Shown piece after piece: positions 32,704-41,579 of a stretch of 64,000 bases of DNA. This DNA comes from Bacilli bacterium (GTDB lineage Bacteria > Bacillota_I > Bacilli_A > RFN20 > CAG-826). The notes beneath the pieces were generated by a model, which saw only the letters and a list, made by a program, of their open reading frames with translations, ran no database searches and had not been told where the DNA came from. The translations under genes and the position numbers were made by a program. The stretch is taken from positions 23,364-87,363 of the forward strand of contig JAEDOI010000001.1 of the NCBI GenBank assembly GCA_016302065.1, in the 5' to 3' direction. Numbering within the stretch: position 1 is the first letter of the stretch; the number at the start of each line of letters is the position of its first letter.

Positions 32704-33408
32704 ATGGGAAGACATTTTGAAGTAAGAGCTGCAGCAATGGCTGCCACTGCAAAGCAAAAGAGCGCTATTTATATGCGTGCAAGTAAAGAAATTTATATGG
32801 CAGCAAAAAGAGGCGTTCCTGATCCTAATTCAAATTTAGCATTAAGATCAGCTATTGATAAATATAGAAAATCCTGTCCAAGAGATGTTATTGATAGAGC
32901 AATTAAAAAAGCTCAAGGTGGAGATGCTGAAAACTACATTGAGGGTTCCTATGAAGCATTTGGTCCAGCTGGAACATTACTTATTGTTGATACATTAACT
33001 GATAATTCAAATAGAGCTTTAGTAAGTGTTAGAACTATTATAACTAGAAAAGGTGGACACTTAGGAAGTGTTGGATACAATTTTGAAAATGCTGGTTTAT
33101 TCGATTTTAATTATTCTGGAACTGAAGAAAGTTTAGAAGAAGCTTTAGTTTTAGGTGATGTTGATGTTAAGGAAATTTCATTAGAAGATGGGGTTGCTGA
33201 AGTTGTTGTAAGTCCAAGTGATTTTGAAAAAGCTAAAGAAATTCTTAAAGATATTGGTGTAAATGATTTTGAAGTTTCTCAAATTACAAAGATTGCTAAT
33301 GAAACCGTTAAGCTCGAAGGTGAAGAATTAACAAAATTTAAAGAATTGTTGTCTTTACTTGATGAATGTGAAGACGTTCAAGCTGTTTATCACAACGTAG
33401 ATTTATAA
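32704..33408 (+). CDS. YebC/PmpR family (YeeN-type) regulator or translation factor
   Basis: A 234-residue protein of the YebC/TACO1 family. Conserved blocks: MGRHFEVRAAAMAATAKQKS at the start, REIY-like SKEIYMAAKRGVPDPNSN near 28-45, NYIEGSYEAFGPAGTLLIVD near 79-98, TRKGGHLGSVGYNFE near 118 and a C-terminal DECEDVQAVYHNVDL. The family was first described as transcriptional regulators, and more recent work links it to translation of proline-rich stretches. The shortened GRHFEVR start (instead of GHSKW) marks the YeeN/YeeI subgroup. AAGGAG precedes ATG. galU follows after two bases, so they are likely co-transcribed. Confidence 0.9.
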   Translation: MGRHFEVRAAAMAATAKQKSAIYMRASKEIYMAAKRGVPDPNSNLALRSAIDKYRKSCPRDVIDRAIKKAQGGDAENYIEGSYEAFGPAGTLLIVDTLTDNSNRALVSVRTIITRKGGHLGSVGYNFENAGLFDFNYSGTEESLEEALVLGDVDVKEISLEDGVAEVVVSPSDFEKAKEILKDIGVNDFEVSQITKIANETVKLEGEELTKFKELLSLLDECEDVQAVYHNVDL

Positions 33409-33410
33409 AA

Positions 33411-34295
33411 ATGGGAAAATATGATGTAAAGCGGGCTGTAATTCCTTGTGCTGGAAAAGGCACAAGGTTTTTACCTGTAACTAAGGGAACACCAAAAGAG
33501 ATGTGTCCAATTGTTGATAAACCTACTTTAGATTATATTGTTGATGAATGTATCGATGGTGGCATCACTAATATATTAATAATTTTGAGTGAAGGAAAAG
33601 ATGATATTAGGCGATACTATCATAACGATGTTGATTACGAAAAAGAGTTGATTGAAAAAGGCAAAACTGAATTTGCATCAATTATTCATAATGTTGCTAA
33701 TAAAGCTAATTTTTATTTTACAGTGCAACATGAATTACTTGGGCTTGGTCATGCTGTTTTACAAGCAAAAGAATTTATAAAAAATGAAAATTTTATTGTT
33801 TGTTGTGGGGACGATATTTGTACATATGAAGGCGATGCTCCTAGCAAGCAATTAATTGAAGCATTTAAGAAAACTAATGGGCATACAATTGTTGGAGGTC
33901 AAAAAGTAAAACATGAAATGATCTCGAAATATGGTTGTATGGATATTAATAGAGAAGAAAGTGCTCGTTTATATTCTCTTAAAGGTATTGTTGAAAAACC
34001 TAATATTGAGGAAGCTCCAAGCGACTTAGCAAGTTTAGGAAAGTGGGTTTTTAATAGTAAAATCTTCGATTATATTGAAAAAACTCCTAAGGGCAAGGGT
34101 GGCGAAATTCAACTTACTGATGCCATTGCCTTAATGATCAAAGATGAACCAGTTTATTTTTACGATTTTGTTGGAAAACGATATGATTGCGGCGATAAAC
34201 TAGGATATCTTAAAGCCATTGTTGATGTAGCTTTAAAAAGAGATGATTTAAAAGATTCATTTAAAGAATTTTTAAAAGAAAAAGATTTTAGGTAG
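33411..34295 (+). CDS. galU: UTP-glucose-1-phosphate uridylyltransferase
   Basis: Makes UDP-glucose from UTP and glucose-1-phosphate for glycolipid and cell-envelope glycan synthesis. Nucleotide-binding start KRAVIPCAGKGTRFLPVTKG at 7-26, then PKEMCPIVDKP near 28-38, GLGHAVLQAKEF near 112-123, the metal-binding CCGDDICT near 132-139, GIVEKP near 184-189 and EIQLTDAIALM near 226. At 294 residues it matches bacterial GalU/GtaB. There is no ribosome-binding site in the 2-base gap after yebC, so coupled translation is likely. It may feed the glycosyltransferase/acyltransferase pair at 53.9-56.0 kb. Confidence 0.95.
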   Translation: MGKYDVKRAVIPCAGKGTRFLPVTKGTPKEMCPIVDKPTLDYIVDECIDGGITNILIILSEGKDDIRRYYHNDVDYEKELIEKGKTEFASIIHNVANKANFYFTVQHELLGLGHAVLQAKEFIKNENFIVCCGDDICTYEGDAPSKQLIEAFKKTNGHTIVGGQKVKHEMISKYGCMDINREESARLYSLKGIVEKPNIEEAPSDLASLGKWVFNSKIFDYIEKTPKGKGGEIQLTDAIALMIKDEPVYFYDFVGKRYDCGDKLGYLKAIVDVALKRDDLKDSFKEFLKEKDFR

Positions 34296-34313
34296 GATTT
34301 CCTACCTTTTTTT
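34290..34313 (+). terminator. Terminator overlapping the galU stop codon
   Basis: AGGTAGGA / TCCTACCT stem with a T-run to 34313. The galU TAG (34293-34295) lies in the first arm and the next gene starts only six bases after the T-run. Confidence 0.85.
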
Positions 34314-34318
34314 GTTTT

Positions 34319-35176
34319 ATGAGAAGTAAAGTATATTATATAAAGAAAATTACACCTGAAAATATTGTTAAAATTTACGAGGCATTAAGTTTTTCTCTTG
34401 AAGGAAATGTAGGAATAAAATTTCATAGTGGGGAAAAAGGAAATCAAAATTATTTAAAACCAGATATGTATGAGCCGATTGTAAAAAGATTGAATGCTAC
34501 TTTGCTTGAATGCAACACAGCTTATCCTGGAAGTAGAAATACCACTGAAAAACATATGAATTTAATGAAAGAACATGGTTGGAGTCCTCGTTTTAAAGTT
34601 GATATTCTAGATGCTGATGGTGATTTAAAACTAGATATTCCTCTTCATAAAATAATTGATAAAAACTATGTTGGAAAGCATATTTTAAATTATGATTCAA
34701 TATTAGTTTTATCTCATTTTAAGGGTCATCCAATGGGAGGATATGGTGGAGCATTAAAACAATTATCCATAGGATTTGCTAGCTCTTTTGGTAAAAATAA
34801 TATTCATAGTGCTGGAACAAAAAGCTGGACTAAGAATCAAGATGAGTTTTTAGAAGCAATGGCTGATGCTGCTAAATCAGTTGTAGATTTATATAAAAAT
34901 AAAATTTGTTATATAAATGTTATGGCAAATATGAGTGTCGATTGTGATTGTTGCAGTAAAGCTGAAGATCCTTGTATTCAGGATTTAGGAATTCTAGCTT
35001 CACTTGATCCAGTAAGTATAGATAAAGCATGTTTAGATTTAGTGTATAATTCAAATCTCAAAGGTAAAGAACATTTCATTGAAAGAGTTGAATCTCGTCA
35101 TGGATTAGTAACAATTGAAGCTGCTAGTGAATTAAAAATTGGCAGTACAGATTATGAATTAGTTGAGATAAAATAA
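34319..35176 (+). CDS. DUF362 domain protein
   Basis: A 285-residue protein of the DUF362 family. Evidence: VGIKFHSGEKGNQNYLKPDM near 31-50, NTAYPGSRNTTEKHM near 66, SHFKGHPMGGYGGALKQLSI near 132-151, a cysteine cluster DCDCCSKAEDPC near 208-219 and DLGILASLDPVSIDKACLD near 221-239. The GH-M-GG-GGALK block is the family core and the CxCC...C cluster could hold a metal or Fe-S site. Biochemical role unknown. ATG sits right behind the galU terminator T-run, without ribosome-binding site or clear promoter, which is odd (see findings). Confidence 0.8.
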   Translation: MRSKVYYIKKITPENIVKIYEALSFSLEGNVGIKFHSGEKGNQNYLKPDMYEPIVKRLNATLLECNTAYPGSRNTTEKHMNLMKEHGWSPRFKVDILDADGDLKLDIPLHKIIDKNYVGKHILNYDSILVLSHFKGHPMGGYGGALKQLSIGFASSFGKNNIHSAGTKSWTKNQDEFLEAMADAAKSVVDLYKNKICYINVMANMSVDCDCCSKAEDPCIQDLGILASLDPVSIDKACLDLVYNSNLKGKEHFIERVESRHGLVTIEAASELKIGSTDYELVEIK

Positions 35177-35245
35177 AAAATCTAACTACTTATTGCTATT
35201 ACTCATATTTTTTAGTTTTTTATTGCTTTATATATTTAATAAATA

Positions 35246-35251
35246 TATAAT
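35246..35251 (+). promoter_or_regulatory. -10 box of rplM-rpsI operon
   Basis: TATAAT with expected RNA start near 35258, about 67 bases before the rplM ATG. Confidence 0.55.
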
Positions 35252-35257
35252 TTTAAA

Positions 35258-35310
35258 GACACGATTTCTAAGAATGAATTTTGTCCCGGTAAGATAAATT
35301 TTCAAAGGAA
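35258..35310 (+). promoter_or_regulatory. Candidate ribosomal protein L13 leader
   Basis: The 5' UTR contains a short stem TTTGTC / GATAAA (35280-35285, 35293-35298) presenting the loop CCGGTAA, preceded by GACACGATTTCTAAG. Position and motif agree with the L13 leader known from Firmicutes, where L13 represses its own operon. The match is from memory. Confidence 0.5.
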
Positions 35311-35324
35311 AGGAAATTGATTGT

Positions 35325-35783
35325 ATGAATAGAGAAACTACAAATTTAAAGAAAGAAGAAATTGTACGTAAGTGGTACGTCGTTGATGCTGCAAATAAAC
35401 CATTAGGTAGATTAGCTAGCGAAGTTGCAACTCATTTAATGGGTAAACAAAAACCATCATGGACTCCAAATCAAGATTGTGGAGATTACATTATTGTTAT
35501 TAACTGTGAAAAAGTATCAGTTAGTGGTAACAACGTTATGACTAACAAAAAATACTACAATGTCAGTGGTTACAATGGTGGTATGAGAGTTAGAACTTTA
35601 AAAGAAATGCTTGAAAAATATCCAGAAGAACTTTTCGAAAGAGTTGTTTGGGGTATGTTACCAAAAGGTAGACTTGGAAGAGCAATGGCTAAGAAGTTAT
35701 TTGTTTACAAAGGAAGTGAACATAAACACGAAGCTCAAAAACCAGAAGTATTAACTTTTAAAAAATTGGAAGGAGTTAAATAA
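35325..35783 (+). CDS. rplM: 50S ribosomal protein L13
   Basis: Large-subunit protein, 152 residues. [20 protein letters not shown] near 15-34 and [18 protein letters not shown] near 53-70 are the L13 core, with [20 protein letters not shown] near 109-128. The first 14 residues are a charged extension. Upstream AAGGAAAGGAAA provides a somewhat distant ribosome-binding site. Its TAA overlaps the rpsI ATG in TAATG, giving coupled synthesis of the pair. Confidence 0.97.
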   Translation: MNRETTNLKKEEIVRKWYVVDAANKPLGRLASEVATHLMGKQKPSWTPNQDCGDYIIVINCEKVSVSGNNVMTNKKYYNVSGYNGGMRVRTLKEMLEKYPEELFERVVWGMLPKGRLGRAMAKKLFVYKGSEHKHEAQKPEVLTFKKLEGVK

Positions 35784-36175
35784 TGGCTAGGAAGATTGAA
35801 TATTACGGTACTGGAAGAAGAAAAACTAGTATTGCTAAAGTAAGAGTATTTCCTGGAAGTGGAAAATTCGAAGTTAATGGATTAGATGTCAACGCTTACT
35901 TCCCAATGAAAACATTAGTTCTTGATCTTAAGCAACCTTTAGATGTTCTTGGCGCTGCTGAAAAGTATGATGTTAGAGCAGATGTCGTTGGTGGTGGATA
36001 TACTGGTCAAGCTGGTGCTATAAGACTCGGATTAGCAAGAGCTTTACTTGAAGCTCATGAAGATAGAGCAGCACTTAAAGCCAACGGATTATTAACCCGT
36101 AATTCTAGAAGTAAAGAAAGAAAGAAATACGGTCTTAAGAAAGCTAGAAAAGCAAGTCAATTCTCAAAACGTTAA
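35783..36175 (+). CDS. rpsI: 30S ribosomal protein S9
   Basis: Small-subunit protein, 130 residues. [20 protein letters not shown] at 4-23, [20 protein letters not shown] near 70-89, and the basic tail [19 protein letters not shown] that reaches the decoding centre; the terminal KR is intact. GGAAGGAG lies upstream in the rplM 3' end. It is the last gene of the operon. Confidence 0.97.
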   Translation: MARKIEYYGTGRRKTSIAKVRVFPGSGKFEVNGLDVNAYFPMKTLVLDLKQPLDVLGAAEKYDVRADVVGGGYTGQAGAIRLGLARALLEAHEDRAALKANGLLTRNSRSKERKKYGLKKARKASQFSKR

Positions 36176-36188
36176 TTTGTTTCTCAAT

Positions 36189-36217
36189 AGAAAGGAAGAG
36201 CTATTCTCTTCCTTTCT
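36189..36217 (+). terminator. Hairpin after rpsI
   Basis: A 12-bp stem AGAAAGGAAGAG / CTCTTCCTTTCT with loop CTATT. Only TTAG follows, so there is no proper U-tract. Confidence 0.65.
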
Positions 36218-36230
36218 TAGAAAAAAATAC

Positions 36231-36259
36231 TTGATTTTATAGGCATTATTTACTATATT
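36231..36259 (+). promoter_or_regulatory. Promoter of tRNA-Ile/Val/Thr operon
   Basis: TTGATT (36231-36236), 17-base spacer, TATATT (36254-36259), 22 bases before tRNA-Ile. Confidence 0.65.
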
Positions 36260-36280
36260 AATTAAGCATCAATTATTTAT

Positions 36281-36357
<77 letters not shown>

Positions 36358-36399
36358 TAAAAAGAAAAATTGATTGCATTGTTTAAGTGTCTATAGACT

Positions 36400-36474
36400 G
36401 GGCGCTTAGCTCAGTGGGAGAGCACTTCCTTCACACGGAAGGGGTCATAAGTTCGATCCTTATAGCGCCCACCA
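36400..36474 (+). tRNA. tRNA-Val (CAC)
   Basis: Acceptor GGGCGCT pairs with AGCGCCC, anticodon arm CTTCC-TTCACAC-GGAAG gives CAC, encoded ACCA. CAC reads only GUG; another Val tRNA must exist elsewhere. Confidence 0.95.
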
Positions 36475-36481
36475 AAACTTT

Positions 36482-36557
36482 GCCTTCTTAGCTCAGTTGG
36501 TAGAGCAACTGATTTGTAATCAGTAGGTCGCTGGTCCGAATCCGGCAGAAGGCACCA
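36482..36557 (+). tRNA. tRNA-Thr (UGU)
   Basis: Acceptor GCCTTCT pairs with AGAAGGC, anticodon arm CTGAT-TTGTAAT-CAG region gives UGU, encoded ACCA. Confidence 0.95.
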
Positions 36558-36570
36558 TCTTGAGAATATA

Positions 36571-36598
36571 CGCAATATTAAAATATTGCGTTTTTTTT
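36571..36598 (+). terminator. Terminator of tRNA-Ile/Val/Thr operon
   Basis: CGCAATATT / AATATTGCG stem followed by eight T; the stem is identical to the one at 28048. Confidence 0.93.
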
Positions 36599-36918
36599 AT
36601 ACTTTTATACTTTTTATTCTTACAGAAGATTTGCTTATTAAATTAGGATTCAAAGCGTCTAGTTCTTACATAGTAAACAATCTTTCTAATGATAAAATAC
36701 ATTTTAAAATATGCTATTATCTATTCAATTTCCATTTGATTTTATATGTTGCTTGTGATGATATCCATCTATAGTAAATTGTTATATTTACATCTATTGA
36801 TGTCTTTCTTAGCGGATTATTAAAGAGAGGTAAAATAGCCTCATTCACTAATATACTAAAATGTTTTTAATGTTTGTAATGTCTTAAATAGATATTATTT
36901 GAAAGTATTTCAAAGCTT
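36599..36918. other. AT-rich gap, no gene seen
   Basis: About 320 bp between a tRNA terminator and a convergent gene. A 62-codon open frame runs through it but begins inside the terminator with TTG, has no ribosome-binding site and looks like chance. Nothing else is recognisable. Confidence 0.5.
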
Positions 36919-37995
36919 TTATTTGTAATTTATAATTAATCTCTTTAATGAATCATCACTTAATAAAGAATCTAATTCATTTTTAGAAGATATAGTTAAA
37001 CAATTTATATTATTAAATATTGTTTTTACTATGTTATTAAATTCATTATCTTTTAGTGAATTATATTTTTTCTCATATTTTTTATAATATATGTTATCTC
37101 TTATAATGCTAAGGGTAATTCTTCTAATTAAACATAAAATATTTGTTTCAATCCAATATAAAAATTTAGAATTACAATTTAATTTGTTTTCAATGTTTTT
37201 TATATAATAATAAAATGAAATTCCATCATTAGCATTATGATATAAATCTACATATATATAATCAAAGATAGATAAATCATTATTCTTTAAATATTCTAAA
37301 GCATCGCATTTTATTATTTTTACTTTGTCTTTGTATTTATAATTAGGCATAATAAATTTAGTAAAAAGTGATATTATTTCCTCATCATTTTCTAAAATAG
37401 TAATGTTTTTTACACTTGCTTTATTACTAATTAAATATGAAAAATAACCAATTCCTAAACCTAATACCAAAACATTGTTTTTTACTATATCAATATCTTT
37501 TTTCATAGTATTTATTTCATGTGGGATGGTCGACATCCATGTAATATTGTTTTTATTTAACTCAATATATGTAAATGAATCTTTAAAATAACCAACATCA
37601 TATGTTTCTCTAAAATATTCATTTTTATTTACCTTAATTTCATCATAAATAAATAAATAGTAAGGATCATATTTAGAAAAATCTAGTGTATATCCTTTAC
37701 ATTTTATTTTTTCTCTTAATTTAATTCCTTTAATGTAGGCGTCATTTTTATATTTTTTAATATCTAATTCTTTGATATTGTTTAGTTCATATTCTTTTTC
37801 AAAATTTTTAAAATATGTATCATTTTCATCAATTTCTAGGCATTCTTTTATATAAGAATATAAAGAAATTTCATTGTTAAATTCATAATCATTAAAGTAA
37901 TTAAAGTAGTCATTATAAAAAGATGCAACTTGTTCATTAAGTTCCATTGTATCTAAGTATTTATTGATTAAAGAAATAGGTAAATTAATTTTCAT
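36919..37995 (-). CDS. SAM-dependent methyltransferase-like protein
   Basis: A 358-residue protein whose C-terminal half has a Rossmann methyltransferase or spermidine-synthase-like fold: glycine loop VLVLGLGIGYFSYLIS near 174-189, acidic ribose-binding ITILENDEEIISLF near 198, IIKCDALEYLKNND near 227 and FDYIYVDLYHNANDG near 244-258. The N-terminal 165 residues are helical, acidic and unrecognised. The very high Asn/Lys/Ile content is in line with the genome. The target cannot be told; polyamine synthase function is possible but the fold is generic. A TATAAT lies 9 bases before ATG. Confidence 0.6.
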   Translation of the reverse strand: MKINLPISLINKYLDTMELNEQVASFYNDYFNYFNDYEFNNEISLYSYIKECLEIDENDTYFKNFEKEYELNNIKELDIKKYKNDAYIKGIKLREKIKCKGYTLDFSKYDPYYLFIYDEIKVNKNEYFRETYDVGYFKDSFTYIELNKNNITWMSTIPHEINTMKKDIDIVKNNVLVLGLGIGYFSYLISNKASVKNITILENDEEIISLFTKFIMPNYKYKDKVKIIKCDALEYLKNNDLSIFDYIYVDLYHNANDGISFYYYIKNIENKLNCNSKFLYWIETNILCLIRRITLSIIRDNIYYKKYEKKYNSLKDNEFNNIVKTIFNNINCLTISSKNELDSLLSDDSLKRLIINYK

Positions 37996-38004
37996 AATAA
38001 TAAT

Positions 38005-38010
38005 ATTATA
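38005..38010 (-). promoter_or_regulatory. -10 box, probable leaderless start
   Basis: Minus-strand TATAAT ends 9 bases before ATG 37995. A second TATAAT (38012-38017) lies just upstream. Confidence 0.4.
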
Positions 38011-38099
38011 AATTATAACTTTTTAATTAACATTACAATTTTCTTATGGATTGAAATGTTTTTTTATAATATAATACATTCGATAAAAGGAGATTTAAT

Positions 38100-38336
38100 A
38101 TGGCAAAAAAGTTCTTTAGTTTACCAAGAATAGTTCAAATTCTCTTACTTCTTATTCCTGTTGTAGGATGGATTATTGAATTAATTATTAGATGGAGTGC
38201 TGTTGCTGAAAAATTCAGTGCTTTAAACCTTGTTGCAGCAATACTTTTTACAGTTGTTGGTTGGGGCTGGGTTTTAAACGTTATTGATATTATCTGGATT
38301 TTAGCATTCAAACACTTATTTCTTACAAAGGTATAG
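38100..38336 (+). CDS. Small two-helix membrane protein
   Basis: A 78-residue protein with two hydrophobic segments (about 10-30, IVQILLLLIPVVGWIIEL, and 43-72, with VVGWGWVLNVIDII). The VGW repeats in both helices suggest an internal pseudo-duplication. I do not recognise a family. AAAAGGAG precedes ATG, and a strong terminator separates it from upp. Confidence 0.7.
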   Translation: MAKKFFSLPRIVQILLLLIPVVGWIIELIIRWSAVAEKFSALNLVAAILFTVVGWGWVLNVIDIIWILAFKHLFLTKV

Positions 38337-38342
38337 TTAAAT

Positions 38343-38370
38343 TAGCCACTATTTAGTGGCTATTTTTTTT
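38343..38370 (+). terminator. Terminator before upp
   Basis: TAGCCACTA / TAGTGGCTA stem with eight T. Confidence 0.92.
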
Positions 38371-38388
38371 ATAGAAAGGATAAATTAT

Positions 38389-39015
38389 ATGTTACATTTA
38401 GTAAATCACCCATTAATTACAATGAAATTAAACAAAATGAGAGATGAAAAAACAAATAGTAAAGATTTTAGAACTTTACTTGATGAAATTTCTTCTCTTA
38501 TGACTTATGAAGTTTTTAAAGATGTTAATTTAGTCTCTAGTGGAAGAAAAATTAAAACTCCTACTGGATGTGAAATTGATAAATTGAAATTGGAACATGA
38601 TATTATCATAGTTCCTATTTTAAGAGCAGGAATGGGAATGAGTAATGGAGTTGTCAATATGCTTCCAACAGCTCGTATTGGTCATATTGGATTGTATAGA
38701 GACGAAACAACATTAAAACCTGTTGAATATTTTTGTAAAATGCCTCATGTAACTGACCCACTCGTTCTTGTTTGCGATCCAATGTTAGCAACTGGAGGAA
38801 GTGCAATTGATGCTGTTACAATTATGAAAGAAAAAGGATTTAAAAACATCAGAATGCTTTGCCTTGTCGGTGCTCCAGAGGGGGTAGAAGCTTTCCTTAA
38901 GGTTCATCCTGATGTTGAATTATATTTAGCAGCTCTTGATGATAAACTTAATGAGAAGGGTTATATCCTTCCAGGTTTAGGAGATGCTGGTGATAGAATA
39001 TTTGGTACTTTATAA
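38389..39015 (+). CDS. upp: Uracil phosphoribosyltransferase
   Basis: Pyrimidine salvage: uracil plus PRPP gives UMP. The PRPP-binding loop is VCDPMLATGGSAIDAV near 128-143, preceded by VPILRAGMGMSNGV near 75-88 with the RAGxGM signature. The C-terminus GLGDAGDRIFGTL holds the uracil-binding G-D-x-GDR-FGT block. Length 208 is typical. AGAAAGGA lies 8 bases before ATG 38389. An upstream in-frame start would overlap the terminator. It ends tail to tail with purB, overlapping by 6 bp. Confidence 0.97.
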   Translation: MLHLVNHPLITMKLNKMRDEKTNSKDFRTLLDEISSLMTYEVFKDVNLVSSGRKIKTPTGCEIDKLKLEHDIIIVPILRAGMGMSNGVVNMLPTARIGHIGLYRDETTLKPVEYFCKMPHVTDPLVLVCDPMLATGGSAIDAVTIMKEKGFKNIRMLCLVGAPEGVEAFLKVHPDVELYLAALDDKLNEKGYILPGLGDAGDRIFGTL

Positions 39016-40302
39016 ACCCACTTTTTTATAAATTTCTTCAACATTTTGATAATAAAAATCAAAATTCTTAAATGATTCAATCGTTTCTAAAGAGAATAAA
39101 GAATTTAGTTCTTTATTCTTTTTTAAAAGAACAAAGAAATCAATGTTATTTTCGTATGCTTCATAAGCAATTGGTTGAATTAAATCATAAGCATATTCTC
39201 TAGTATATCCTTTATTAATTAGCTCAGTTAATACTCGCTGAGAATAAATAATATTATTTGTTAAAGATATGTTTTTAAGCATATTTTCTGGATAGATAAT
39301 AAGTGTAGAAATTATTTTTGTCATTCTTGTAATCATGTATTCAATTAAAGTAATACCATCTGCTAAAGATACTCTTTCTACGCATGAATGACTTATATCT
39401 CTTTCGTGAAATAAAGCCATATCTTCATAAATAGAAGCCATATATCCTCTTAAAATACGGGCACATCCACAAATATTTTCACTTCCAATAGGATTATGTT
39501 TATGAGGCATAGCTGAAGATCCTTTTTGATTTTTAGAAAAATATTCACTTACTTCATGAACCTCAGTTCTAGCTAAATTTCTAATCTCTAATCCGATTTT
39601 TTCTAATAAACCTCCAATTAAAGCAATTGTAGAAATATAATAGGCATGTCTATCTCTTTGAAGTACTTGGGTTGAAATATTTGCTTCATTTATTCCTAAT
39701 TCTTTACAAATAAAAGATTGAGCTTCTAAAGGAAGATAAATGCTAGTTCCTATAGCTCCAGAAATTTTTCCAGTTTCTATATCTTGCCTTGCTTCACTAA
39801 ATCTTTTTAAATCTCTATTTAATTCATCATAGTATAGAGCCCATTTAAGACCAAAAAAAGTAATATCAGCATGAATTCCATGAGTTCTTCCAATACAAGG
39901 TGTCTTTTTATACATTAAAGCTTCTTCTTTTAAAACTTCTTTTAACTTTAAAAGTTTATTATAGATAATATCGTTTGCTTCTTTATATATTTTTGCACTG
40001 GCTGTATCTACAACATCAGTAGAAGTTAATCCATAATGAATCCATCTTTTTTCTTCTCCTAAATAAGAAGAAACATTTCTAGTAAAAGCAATTACATCAT
40101 GTTTTGTTTCTTTTTCAATTTCTAATATTCCATCTAAATCAAAAGAAGCATTACTTTTAATTTTTTCATATTCATCTTTTGATATTTTATTAATTGAATA
40201 TAAATAATCAACAAGAGCTAGTTCGACATCTAAATATTTTCTAAATTTGTTGTTTAAAGAAAATATTTCTTTCATTTCTTTGCTAGAATATCTATCAATC
40301 AT
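39010..40302 (-). CDS. purB: Adenylosuccinate lyase
   Basis: Catalyses SAICAR to AICAR and adenylosuccinate to AMP. The fumarase-superfamily signature SSAMPHKHNPIGSEN is near 259-273, TRNVSSYLGEEKRWIHYGLTS spans about 74-94 and catalytic His is in GRTHGIHADITFFG near 138. Length 430 is normal. It is the downstream gene of a purA-purB pair, its start overlapping the purA stop in ATGATTGA. No other purine genes are present, so the two may serve IMP-to-AMP conversion in a salvage route. Confidence 0.96.
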   Translation of the reverse strand: MIDRYSSKEMKEIFSLNNKFRKYLDVELALVDYLYSINKISKDEYEKIKSNASFDLDGILEIEKETKHDVIAFTRNVSSYLGEEKRWIHYGLTSTDVVDTASAKIYKEANDIIYNKLLKLKEVLKEEALMYKKTPCIGRTHGIHADITFFGLKWALYYDELNRDLKRFSEARQDIETGKISGAIGTSIYLPLEAQSFICKELGINEANISTQVLQRDRHAYYISTIALIGGLLEKIGLEIRNLARTEVHEVSEYFSKNQKGSSAMPHKHNPIGSENICGCARILRGYMASIYEDMALFHERDISHSCVERVSLADGITLIEYMITRMTKIISTLIIYPENMLKNISLTNNIIYSQRVLTELINKGYTREYAYDLIQPIAYEAYENNIDFFVLLKKNKELNSLFSLETIESFKNFDFYYQNVEEIYKKVGL

Positions 40303-41578
40303 TGAAAATATCCTCTTTTATAATAGTAGCATCTCTATCTGGTCCAACACTAATGAAAGCAACTTTGCAATTACAATATTCTTCAATAAAGCTTATATAT
40401 TCTTTTGTTTCTTTTGGTAAAGAAGCGTAATCTTTAATCTTAGATATATCTTCTTTCCAAGGTTTCATCTCCTTATAAATTGGTTTACATCTATTAAGTT
40501 CACTAATTGTTGAAGGAATATAATCAATAATTTTTCCATCTAATTCATAGTGTGTACAAATTTTAAGTGGTGAAATGTTAGTTAAAACATCAAGAAGCAT
40601 TAATGATAGATAATTAGTTCCCGATATTTCAATTGCATTTTTAACGACTACTAAATCTAAATATCCGACTCTTCTAGGACGTTTTGTAACCGTTCCATAT
40701 TCGTGGCCTATTTCTCTTATAGTATCTCCAATTTCATTATTTAATTCTGTGACGAATGGACCTTCACCAACTCTTGTCGTGTAAGCTTTCATAATACCTA
40801 CAACTTTTGAAATTGATTGAGGTGGAATAGAAGCGTTAATTGATACAGAATTTGCAAGTGGTGAAGAAGAGGTAACATAAGGATATGTTCCATTATCTAA
40901 GCAAAGCATGGCGCCTTGTGCACCTTCAAAAAGTATATTTTTTCCTTCTTTAATTGCTTTACGAAGAAAAACAGAAGTATCGATGATATGTTCTTCTAGA
41001 ATTGGCTTTAAAGAGATTAATTTGTTATAAAGTTCTTCTAAATCATATTCTTTTTTATTTACCATTCTTAAAGTTAAGTTTTTAATTGGCAAAATTTCTT
41101 CTAATCTCTTTTTTAAATATTCAGGTTCTAAAATATCTCCAACCCTAATTCCCAGCCTTGAAGCTCTATCAGAATAACAAGGTCCAATACCTTTTTTTGT
41201 TGTACCAATTTTACCATTCTTTAATAGTTCTTCATAAGCTCCATCTAAATCGAGATGATAAGGCATAATTATATGAGCTCTTGAAGAAATATAAAGATTA
41301 AAGTTTGTAATTCCTTTTTCTTTTAATGTATTAATTTCTTCAATTAAAGAAAATAAATTAACGACACAACCATTAGCAATAACATTAATAATTTTAGGAT
41401 TTATTATTCCACTAGGAAGACTCTTTAATGCATATCTTACACCATTAACAACAAGTGAATGGCCTGCATTGTTACCACCTTGATGGCGGCAGACAATATC
41501 CATATGACTTGCAAGATAATCTGTAATTTTACCTTTACCTTCATCTCCCCATTGTAAACCTTCAAGAACAAAAACCAT
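40295..41578 (-). CDS. purA: Adenylosuccinate synthetase
   Basis: GTP-dependent conversion of IMP and aspartate to adenylosuccinate. GLQWGDEGKGKITDYLA at 7-23 is the P-loop-like signature and catalytic start, HQGGNNAGHS lies near 32-41, and GIGPCYSDRASRLGIRVGD near 129. The GTP-specific end VGPDRDATI is near 413. Length 427 is standard. Two bases separate it from the upstream FAD dehydrogenase gene. Its TGA stop is followed at once by TAG, so it gives no evidence for TGA recoding. Confidence 0.96.
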   Translation of the reverse strand: MVFVLEGLQWGDEGKGKITDYLASHMDIVCRHQGGNNAGHSLVVNGVRYALKSLPSGIINPKIINVIANGCVVNLFSLIEEINTLKEKGITNFNLYISSRAHIIMPYHLDLDGAYEELLKNGKIGTTKKGIGPCYSDRASRLGIRVGDILEPEYLKKRLEEILPIKNLTLRMVNKKEYDLEELYNKLISLKPILEEHIIDTSVFLRKAIKEGKNILFEGAQGAMLCLDNGTYPYVTSSSPLANSVSINASIPPQSISKVVGIMKAYTTRVGEGPFVTELNNEIGDTIREIGHEYGTVTKRPRRVGYLDLVVVKNAIEISGTNYLSLMLLDVLTNISPLKICTHYELDGKIIDYIPSTISELNRCKPIYKEMKPWKEDISKIKDYASLPKETKEYISFIEEYCNCKVAFISVGPDRDATIIKEDIFND

Positions 41579-41579
41579 A

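Noticed and set aside
36586..36774. 62-codon open frame after the tRNA-Ile/Val/Thr operon
   Set aside because: It starts with TTG inside the terminator stem, lacks a ribosome-binding site and resembles no protein.
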